Source: UBA5239 sp031548025
Lineage (GTDB): Bacteria; Verrucomicrobiota; Lentisphaeria; Victivallales; Victivallaceae
Direction of reading: 5' to 3'
DNA: 64,000 bases
Assembly (NCBI GenBank): GCA_031548025.1
Contig: JAVBRM010000034.1
Coordinates: forward strand, 6,099 to 70,098
Shown here: in pieces, positions 58,902 through 64,000 of the stretch
How the letters are laid out: the number at the start of each line of letters is the position of its first letter
How positions within the stretch are numbered: the first letter of the stretch is position 1
Notes under the pieces: model-generated
Seen by the model: only the letters and a program-made list of their open reading frames with translations
The model's database searches: none
Told to the model about the DNA's origin: nothing
Program-made: the position numbers and the translations under genes

Positions 58902-59921
58902 TCATGCCGATTCTCCCTGGATAAGTCTTGATTGGAGAATGATGTGGTCTTCTGTGATTTCTCCGTTGATGGTACGCAAAAGCTGCTTGAATGCCTGTTG
59001 ACCTAATTCCTCGGATAGGTTGTTGAACGTGGTGAGCGACGGGGTCAGATAGCGCGCCGTTTCGATATTATCTCCGCCGGCGACGGCAATTTGACGGGGG
59101 ATCTCCACGCGCAGAGTTTTCAGGGTAGAAATGACTCCGATTGCCATTCTGTCGTTCGCACAGATGATTGCATCCGGGTATTGGGGCCTTTCGCGCAAAT
59201 ATTCCAGGACGGCTTTTGCCGCGAGTTCCTCGCTAAAACCGCCGTAAAGACATTTCTCCTCAGGAAAGGTGAGTTTATACTCCTTCAAGGCGGATAGAAA
59301 TCCGGCAAAACGTTCCTGACCCGGAAAACTGCTTTCGGTTCCCGCCAGGTAGAGAAAATCGCGATGCCCGGCGGCGAGCAGTTTTTTCGTCAGATTCCGT
59401 GAAATTTCGCGATTGTTGATATTGACCGTTGAAATTCCATCTATGGGTTCGATTCCGATGCCGACGACTTTGCGCTTTTCCGCCTTGAAAGTATCCAGCC
59501 ATGTCTGCGGTATGGTCATTCCGTAGTAGATCAGACCGTCGATTTCACGGTTCCGGAAACTGTTGAATATCCGGCTGCCGTCAAGAGACTGATTGAAGAT
59601 GCGGATTGAAAAGGTGTAGTCGACTTTTTCCGCTTCCTGGGCGATTCCGCCCACGATTTGCGCCACGTTGTAGTCGGTGAAGCTGTTTTTCGGGCTGATA
59701 CCGTCCTGGGTGTTGAGCAAAACCATGATGTTGTTGACGATTTTCTTGCCCATCCGGACGGCGTGGATATTCGGCAGATAATTGACCTTGCGGCAATACT
59801 CCTGGATTTTCCGAACAGTCGCGTCGCTGATATGGTTTTGCTTGGCCTTGCCGTTCAAAACAAATGAAACGGTTGACTTGCATACTCCGGTCTCTTGTGC
59901 AATTTTAGCCAATGTCAGCAT
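58902..59921 (-). CDS. LacI-family transcriptional repressor
   Basis: 339 residues. N-terminal HTH and hinge: LAKIAQETGVCKSTVSFVLN, then VRKIQEYCRKVNYLPNIHAVRM. Periplasmic-binding-like sensor domain with GLIYYGMTIP, STVNINNREISRNLTKKL, DAIICANDRMAIGVISTLK and IAVAGGDNIETARYLTPSLTT. It should bind palindromic operators as a dimer and release with a sugar ligand. Identical operator-like sites before its own start and before the adjacent pseudopilin imply autoregulation and local control. Confidence 0.94.
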   Translation of the reverse strand: MLTLAKIAQETGVCKSTVSFVLNGKAKQNHISDATVRKIQEYCRKVNYLPNIHAVRMGKKIVNNIMVLLNTQDGISPKNSFTDYNVAQIVGGIAQEAEKVDYTFSIRIFNQSLDGSRIFNSFRNREIDGLIYYGMTIPQTWLDTFKAEKRKVVGIGIEPIDGISTVNINNREISRNLTKKLLAAGHRDFLYLAGTESSFPGQERFAGFLSALKEYKLTFPEEKCLYGGFSEELAAKAVLEYLRERPQYPDAIICANDRMAIGVISTLKTLRVEIPRQIAVAGGDNIETARYLTPSLTTFNNLSEELGQQAFKQLLRTINGEITEDHIILQSRLIQGESA

Positions 59922-59938
59922 TGAATATTCCTGTTTAG

Positions 59939-59954
59939 AAAACTAGTTTAGTAT
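59939..59954. promoter_or_regulatory. LacI-type operator before the repressor gene
   Basis: AAAACTAGTTTAGTAT with palindrome AAACTAGTTT (59940-59949), positioned directly after the -10 element of the repressor promoter, where a bound dimer would block initiation. Confidence 0.8.
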
Positions 59955-59983
59955 ATTATACGGCGAGACCGGGATTTTGTCAA
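59955..59983 (-). promoter_or_regulatory. Consensus sigma70 promoter of LacI gene
   Basis: On the minus strand TTGACA (complement of 59978-59983), 17 bases, TATAAT (complement of 59955-59960): a perfect consensus for both boxes. The start codon is 33 bases beyond the -10. Confidence 0.85.
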
Positions 59984-60009
59984 TAGGGGGATCGAAAAAT
60001 CTTTTATTT

Positions 60010-60088
60010 TTAGAGTTTAGAGTTTAGAGTTTAGTTATTGGGAGACGATTAGCCTTCCCTCATCTCAACTCTCAACTCTAAACTCTAA
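60010..60088. repeat. Heptad TAGAGTT repeat forming a long hairpin
   Basis: TTAGAGTTTAGAGTTTAGAG (60010-60029) is inverted at 60069-60088 with one mismatch in 20, around a 39-base loop. Each arm is itself a 7-base tandem repeat. Lies between the divergent promoters of the LacI gene and the 60181 gene. Could isolate the two promoters or terminate stray transcripts. Confidence 0.7.
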
Positions 60089-60123
60089 TTTGAGGATATT
60101 TTATGGTTTTTTATCGAAAAAAG

Positions 60124-60152
60124 TTGACTTTTGCGTGTTTTTCGGCTAAAAT
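60124..60152 (+). promoter_or_regulatory. Sigma70-type promoter for the 60181 gene
   Basis: TTGACT (60124-60129), 17-base spacer, TAAAAT (60147-60152). Start codon at 60181, with GAGG at 60169-60172. Confidence 0.72.
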
Positions 60153-60180
60153 AGGTAAATCTATTAATTGAGGTTTACTT

Positions 60181-60501
60181 ATGGAATTCAATATTACTCT
60201 GATCATCGGTGGTGTTTTTACTTGGATTATCGTTATTCTGGGGATTGCCCGTTTTGCTAAATTTTATGTTGATTTCAAGAAAATGGAAAAGAAGATGGAT
60301 GCCAATATGGAAAATCTGGCAACCATTTTAAAGAAAATTAACAGCGCTTCGCTGGAAACCTTGTTCGAGCAGCGGCAGAACAATAAGCTGATGGCTGAGT
60401 TCGTGAAAAAATTCGCCGATGTCGAGGTGGAAGTGGTCGAAGAACCGATTCCGCCGGAAGAAGCTCCCAGTAACGGCAAGCCGCAGAATTTCGTCAACTG
60501 A
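60181..60501 (+). CDS. Small membrane-anchored coiled-coil protein
   Basis: 106 residues. One N-terminal membrane helix (ITLIIGGVFTWIIVILGIA) followed by a charged, heptad-like helical region (KKMEKKMDANMENLATILKK) and an acidic Pro/Glu tail (VEVVEEPIPPEEAPS). A cytoplasmic coiled-coil anchored in the inner membrane is the likely topology. I recognise no family. It has a good promoter and ribosome site. Convergent with the next gene, one base apart from its stop. Confidence 0.72.
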   Translation: MEFNITLIIGGVFTWIIVILGIARFAKFYVDFKKMEKKMDANMENLATILKKINSASLETLFEQRQNNKLMAEFVKKFADVEVEVVEEPIPPEEAPSNGKPQNFVN

Positions 60502-60502
60502 G

Positions 60503-61699
60503 CTACTTGATGATTTTGTTGATCTCTTGAGGATCGCAATAGAGCGGCGGTATTACCCAGTGTTTTGTGGTATGAACATTGTTGTAATGAGCCATATCCG
60601 CACAGGAAGTCAGCAGAAGGACGAAATCGTTTTTGCAATCCGGGCACTGTTTTATCTCCGCGGCCAGATATTTGGATGATTGCCGCGGGGGCAGGGCGGC
60701 GAGCTCGCTCAAATCCCCCATCCGTAACTTCGATTTGAATTCAGACATGTTCTGGGGCAGTTCGCGCTGCCGCATGACCGCGAAGGTTTCCAGTTTTTTC
60801 AGGCAGGATTCGCAGAAAGGATGCTTGCGAACATAGTTCCATACCACTCCGGCCGGCACGGCAATGAAGATAATCGCCTCGAGCGACCAGACGATGGTGT
60901 GTTCAAGCGTTGATTTCGGACCGTGGTCGCCCTGCCAGAATTGTTCCTGGGCCAGGTATACGATTGTTCGCCAGATTGCCGCCGGGTCCGCGGTCAGCAT
61001 TTGGTAGCCGGAAACGATGAAAATCCAGAAAATCCACGATAAATAAAAACTCCAGGCGCCCAGGAGAATCGCCACGAACCTCAATCCGAGTTCATCGCGG
61101 CAATTGCCGTGTTTGGCAATCAGCCAGAGAACATACCCATGCAGCGCTACAAACAACAGAGGAATAACGCATACCTTGAAGGTCATTTCCGGACAATAAA
61201 ACTCGGCGGCGGCATAGGCGAAACTGAGCAGGGGAATCCCGATCACCGCCCAGGCGGCGGCCAACAGCAGGGTTTTTGAGCCAAAACCGCCGCCGGTACA
61301 TTGGTAAACCGTACCGCCGGGATGCCGGTTTATGTAGCTCGAAGCGATTTGCAGTTTTTCTCTTTCGGCTTTGTCCTGTTCTTCGAGCACGGCCTGGGCG
61401 TTCAGGCTATGCACGAGTTCCACCCATTTGGGGGAGTGGCCGGGTTTGCCGCTGTCGCGGTAGCGGTAAATAAAGGTCGGCAAAACCAGGAAAGGCCAGA
61501 GTATATTGCTGGGCAGCAACTGTTTCCATATGTGCTTGGTCAGCATCGGCCTGACGCAGTCCCGGCATCCTGCTACCCGAATCGATTTGGATATCATGCC
61601 ACCGCCCAGGAAAATAACCGATTCCAGTTCATATAACTTGATGTTGTCGCGCTCCTGCCCGCAGGCTGGACAAATATTCACCTTGATTTCTTCGGCCAT
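60503..61699 (-). CDS. Polytopic membrane protein with zinc-ribbon ends
   Basis: 398 residues. The N-terminus has a CxxC knuckle (VNICPACGQERD) followed by CRDC, and the C-terminus has CESC and CPDC. They could form zinc ribbons on the cytoplasmic side. Between are about five hydrophobic segments (ILWPFLVLPTFIYRY, LLLAAAWAVIGIPLLSFAYA, VCVIPLLFVALHGYVLWLIA, FVAILLGAWSFYLSWIFWIF, AIIFIAVPAGVVWNYV). Family unknown. Its position between a small membrane protein and the tRNA-tuf cluster gives no functional hint. Paired zinc knuckles at both ends of a membrane protein are unusual. Confidence 0.78.
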   Translation of the reverse strand: MAEEIKVNICPACGQERDNIKLYELESVIFLGGGMISKSIRVAGCRDCVRPMLTKHIWKQLLPSNILWPFLVLPTFIYRYRDSGKPGHSPKWVELVHSLNAQAVLEEQDKAEREKLQIASSYINRHPGGTVYQCTGGGFGSKTLLLAAAWAVIGIPLLSFAYAAAEFYCPEMTFKVCVIPLLFVALHGYVLWLIAKHGNCRDELGLRFVAILLGAWSFYLSWIFWIFIVSGYQMLTADPAAIWRTIVYLAQEQFWQGDHGPKSTLEHTIVWSLEAIIFIAVPAGVVWNYVRKHPFCESCLKKLETFAVMRQRELPQNMSEFKSKLRMGDLSELAALPPRQSSKYLAAEIKQCPDCKNDFVLLLTSCADMAHYNNVHTTKHWVIPPLYCDPQEINKIIK

Positions 61700-61862
61700 G
61701 CTGCCCCCCTTGCTTTAATGAATTATAGGCCGGGAAATCGGATTTTCAATGATTTTAATTGGAAATCGGATGAAAAGTTCAAAAAAAACCGAAAAAAAAT
61801 GATATTGCGATTTGAAATTCAGAATTCAGGAATTATTTTATAGGTCTGTTTGTATCACTCGT

Positions 61863-61947
61863 GCTCGGGTGGCGGAATTGGCAGACGCGCATGCTTGAGG
61901 TGCATGTGGATTCGTCCGTGGGGGTTCAAGTCCCCCCTCGAGCACCA
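61863..61947 (+). tRNA. tRNA-Leu (anticodon GAG)
   Basis: 85 bases. Acceptor stem GCTCGGG/CTCGAGC, D-arm GGCGGAATTGGCAGACGC, anticodon loop TTGAGGT with anticodon GAG between CATGC/GCATG stems, long class II variable arm, T-arm GGGGGTTCAAGTCCCCC, discriminator A and encoded CCA. Reads CUC/CUU. First of the tRNA-tuf cluster. Confidence 0.95.
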
Positions 61948-62028
61948 TGTTTGATCAAATTATATTGGATTGATAGCTTGACATTGGATGAAATTCATGC
62001 TAAATTATCAGTTCGTGGATTTTTGTGT

Positions 62029-62104
62029 GCCCACATAGCTCAGTCGGTAGAGCACATCCTTGGTAAGGATGAGGTCTCCGGTTCAAGTCCGGATGTGGGC
62101 TCCA
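62029..62104 (+). tRNA. tRNA-Thr (anticodon GGT)
   Basis: 76 bases. Acceptor GCCCACA/TGTGGGC, D-arm GCTCAGTCGGTAGAGC, anticodon loop TTGGTAA in CATCC/GGATG stems, T-arm CCGGTTCAAGTCCGG, CCA encoded. Reads ACC/ACU. Just upstream of tuf, as in many bacteria. Confidence 0.96.
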
Positions 62105-62187
62105 TTTTGACTTTAAGATTTGGCTCAACCAATAATCATAAAACATAAATCGCTCTAAAGGTTAATTGACCAGGAGGAAACTAGAAA

Positions 62188-63384
62188 ATGGCTAAAGAGA
62201 AATTCGAAAGAAACAAGCCGCACGTGAACGTAGGTACTATCGGTCACGTTGACCATGGCAAAACCACCTTGACTGCAGCTATTACCATGACTATGGCCAA
62301 GCAGAACGGCGGTGAAGTACGCGACTATGCCGAAATTGACAACGCTCCGGAAGAACGTGAACGTGGTATCACCATCAACACTTCCCACGTTGAATATCAG
62401 AGTGCCAACCGTCACTACGCTCACGTAGACTGCCCCGGGCACGCTGACTATGTTAAGAATATGATCACCGGCGCTGCCCAGATGGACGGTGCTATCCTCG
62501 TTATCGCTGCGACTGACGGCCCGATGGCCCAGACTCGCGAACACGTTCTCCTGGCCCGCCAGGTAGGCGTTCCCGCCATCGTCGTTTTCCTGAACAAGGT
62601 TGACCAGCTCGATGACCCGGAACTGCTCGAACTCGTCGAAATGGAAGTCCGCGAACTGCTCAGCAGCTATGACTTCCCCGGCGATGACATTCCGATCATC
62701 AAGGGTTCCGCTCTGAAGGCTGTTGAAGCCGAAGGTAATCCGGCGAGCCCCGATTGCAAATGCATTCTCGATCTCATGGATGCTGTTGACAGCTACATTC
62801 CGGAACCGGTCCGTGCCACTGATATGCCCTTCCTGATGCCGATCGAAGACGTCTTCTCTATTGAAGGTCGCGGCACTGTGGTTACCGGTCGTGTCGAACG
62901 CGGTATTGTCAAGGTTGGTGAAGAAGTCGAGATCATCGGCATCCGTCCGACCATCAAGACCACCGTTACCGGTGTTGAAATGTTCCGCAAGCTGCTCGAC
63001 GAAGGTCGTGCCGGCGATAACGTCGGTTGCCTCCTCCGCGGCGCCAAGAAAGACGACGTGGAACGCGGTCAGGTTCTGGCCAAGCCCGGTTCAATCACTC
63101 CGCACACCAAGTTCGCCGGCGAAATCTATGTGCTGAGCAAGGAAGAAGGCGGCCGTCATACTCCGTTCTTCACCAATTATCGTCCGCAGTTCTACTTCCG
63201 GACAACTGATATCACCGGTATCATTACTCTGCCCGAAGGCGTTGAAATGGTTATGCCTGGTGACAACACCGCGATCAGCGTGGAATTGATCCACCCCATC
63301 GCGATGGAAAAAGGTCTCCGTTTCGCTATCCGTGAAGGCGGTCGTACCGTTGCTTCCGGTCGTGTATCGGATATTGTTGCCTAA
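62188..63384 (+). CDS. tuf: Elongation factor Tu
   Basis: 398 residues, canonical length. G1 GHVDHGKTTLTA, switch I RGITINTSHVEY, G3 DCPGHADYVKNM, G4 NKVDQLDD, G5 SALKA; domains II and III intact (SIEGRGTVVTGRVERG, GGRHTPFFTNYRPQFYF, C-terminal GRTVASGRVSDIVA). Delivers aminoacyl-tRNA to the ribosome with GTP. AGGAGG ten bases before the ATG. Neighbours tRNA-Thr, rpmG, tRNA-Trp, secE, nusG form the widely conserved cluster. The coding strand uses a noticeably C/T-ending, optimised codon set compared with surrounding genes. Confidence 0.99.
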   Translation: MAKEKFERNKPHVNVGTIGHVDHGKTTLTAAITMTMAKQNGGEVRDYAEIDNAPEERERGITINTSHVEYQSANRHYAHVDCPGHADYVKNMITGAAQMDGAILVIAATDGPMAQTREHVLLARQVGVPAIVVFLNKVDQLDDPELLELVEMEVRELLSSYDFPGDDIPIIKGSALKAVEAEGNPASPDCKCILDLMDAVDSYIPEPVRATDMPFLMPIEDVFSIEGRGTVVTGRVERGIVKVGEEVEIIGIRPTIKTTVTGVEMFRKLLDEGRAGDNVGCLLRGAKKDDVERGQVLAKPGSITPHTKFAGEIYVLSKEEGGRHTPFFTNYRPQFYFRTTDITGIITLPEGVEMVMPGDNTAISVELIHPIAMEKGLRFAIREGGRTVASGRVSDIVA

Positions 63385-63404
63385 TCAAGGTAATGGAAAA
63401 TGAA

Positions 63405-63438
63405 TATCCCGGACAATCGCTGAAGGTTGTCCGGGATA
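63405..63438 (+). terminator. 12-bp hairpin between tuf and rpmG
   Basis: TATCCCGGACAA (63405-63416) and TTGTCCGGGATA (63427-63438) form a perfect 12-bp stem with a 10-base loop. No T-tract follows, so it may slow or process the transcript (attenuation after tuf) rather than end it. Confidence 0.65.
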
Positions 63439-63464
63439 ATTATCAAAACTAAACAGGTATTATT

Positions 63465-63617
63465 ATGGCGCGTGAAATCATCATCTTAGAATGCACGGAG
63501 TGCAAACAGCGCAATTACACTTCCAAGAAGGAAAAGCGCAATACTCCGGAACGGCTTGAGAAGAAAAAGTATTGCAAATTCGAGCGCAAGCATACGGTTC
63601 ATAAAGAAACGCGCTGA
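63465..63617 (+). CDS. rpmG: 50S ribosomal protein L33
   Basis: 50 residues, normal length for L33 (MAREIIILECTECKQRNYTS...). Two Cys pairs (CTEC near residue 10, with a single Cys, YCKF, near 37) resemble the zinc-binding form but the second knuckle has only one Cys. Conserved ERKHTVHKETR C-terminus. Position between tuf and tRNA-Trp/secE is the usual one. A small gene easily missed by length cut-offs. Confidence 0.97.
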   Translation: MAREIIILECTECKQRNYTSKKEKRNTPERLEKKKYCKFERKHTVHKETR

Positions 63618-63628
63618 GTTTTTTTCGC

Positions 63629-63705
63629 AGGAGTGTAGCTCAGTTGGCTAGAGCAGCGGTCTCCAAAACCGCAGGTCGAGAGTTCGAGTCTCTCCGCTCC
63701 TGCCA
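63629..63705 (+). tRNA. tRNA-Trp (anticodon CCA)
   Basis: 77 bases. Acceptor AGGAGTG/CGCTCCT, D-arm GCTCAGTTGGCTAGAGC, anticodon loop CTCCAAA in GCGGT/ACCGC stems with anticodon CCA, T-arm GAGAGTTCGAGTCTCTC, discriminator G and CCA encoded. Lies between rpmG and secE as in many bacteria. Confidence 0.97.
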
Positions 63706-63754
63706 GTTTTTAATTCAGCAAAATTTTAATTTATAATTTTATCAGAGGCGAACA

Positions 63755-63952
63755 ATGAGTGTCAGCATAATGGGAAAGATCCGGCAATTCTTTCACGATA
63801 CTTACAGCGAATTGCATAAATGTACATGGCCGCAGAAGGGGGAATTGTTCGAATCCACTCTGTTGGTCCTCGTGTCGATTGCCATCCTCTCATCGTTCGT
63901 TGCCGTTGTTGACCTGATCATTCGATTCCTGATTGACTTAGTGACTATTTGA
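63755..63952 (+). CDS. secE: Preprotein translocase subunit SecE
   Basis: 65 residues, the short single-helix form. Amphipathic SIMGKIRQFFHDTYSELHKCTWP with the conserved TWP, then one membrane helix LLVLVSIAILSSFVAVVDL. Clamps SecY in the inner-membrane translocon. Followed by the start of nusG. Confidence 0.97.
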   Translation: MSVSIMGKIRQFFHDTYSELHKCTWPQKGELFESTLLVLVSIAILSSFVAVVDLIIRFLIDLVTI

Positions 63953-63978
63953 CAATTTGAAAAGGATACCTCTGTACC

Positions 63979-64000
63979 ATGGAAGATAACAAAGCTAAAG
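63979..64000 (+). CDS. nusG: Start of probable nusG, cut by window edge
   Basis: Only ATG and six further codons (MEDNKAK) are inside the window, 26 nt after secE. Identity is inferred solely from the conserved tuf-rpmG-trnW-secE-nusG order. AAGG about 13 bases upstream is a weak ribosome site. Confidence 0.55.

Overview
The window is bacterial chromosome, moderately GC-rich, densely coded on both strands, with ordinary sigma70-type promoters and strong Shine-Dalgarno sites. Several features point to a Lentisphaerota (Victivallis-like) or close PVC-group organism: four separate type IV pseudopilin-like genes with an H-X9-DG C-terminal motif, many secreted multidomain carbohydrate-active enzymes, GxDLY/SGNH esterases, AIDA-type repeat proteins, and YetA-like and GH42-like proteins. 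The taxonomy is inference. No marker gene was compared.

Layout. 1-1730 (minus): a pseudopilin gene followed by a secreted glycoside hydrolase cut by the window edge. 2011-6950 (plus): a tight five-gene operon of two tandem GxDLY/SGNH esterases, an FAH-family protein, a cyclase-family protein and an AAC(3)-like/TIM-barrel fusion. 6951-8969 (minus): a TIM-barrel protein behind a promoter whose spacer is a perfect 16-bp palindrome. 9154-10995: a small membrane protein, a fold-back repeat element and a Pro/Gly-rich secreted protein. 11144-15030: an NtrB/NtrC-type two-component system with a sugar-isomerase-like gene between kinase and regulator, then a HIT protein. 15263-17932: an 889-residue AIDA-repeat plus FG-GAP-like protein. 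17975-19879: a divergent AraC regulator and GH43-like hydrolase. 19947-24962: a Sel1-repeat protein, a YihY-family membrane protein and a CrtI-like oxidoreductase. 25442-30593: GntR-type regulator, pseudopilin and YetA/PcRGLX-like secreted enzyme. 30994-32884: a metallophosphoesterase and a TIM-barrel isomerase.

32838-43088 is a housekeeping block: ispD, a LysM lipoprotein, fabG-fabD, the activated-methyl-cycle operon metK / adenosine-kinase-like / ahcY, pal, and ilvE-panC. 43416-51714 is a second regulator-pseudopilin-CAZyme locus (GntR, pseudopilin, M14-like peptidase, GH42-like enzyme, SGNH esterase). 51891-59921 (minus) is a third, under a LacI regulator: LacI, pseudopilin, a 1391-residue hydrolase/SGNH fusion, then GH20 and a nitroreductase. 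60181-61699 holds two membrane proteins of unknown function. The right end is translational: tRNA-Leu(GAG), tRNA-Thr(GGT), tuf, rpmG, tRNA-Trp, secE and the first codons of probable nusG.

The most distinctive observation is the recurrent unit 'transcription regulator - one H-X9-DG pseudopilin - secreted polysaccharide-degrading enzyme(s)', seen three times with a regulator and once without. Each pseudopilin is the first gene after the regulator or promoter. In the LacI locus an identical 16-bp operator-like site lies before both the regulator and the pseudopilin. A substrate-specific pseudopilin for each degradation locus is a plausible system that I cannot name. Secondary observations are a family of fold-back repeat elements, one carrying a nested MITE-like insertion, and scattered intergenic arrays with a 9-base period.
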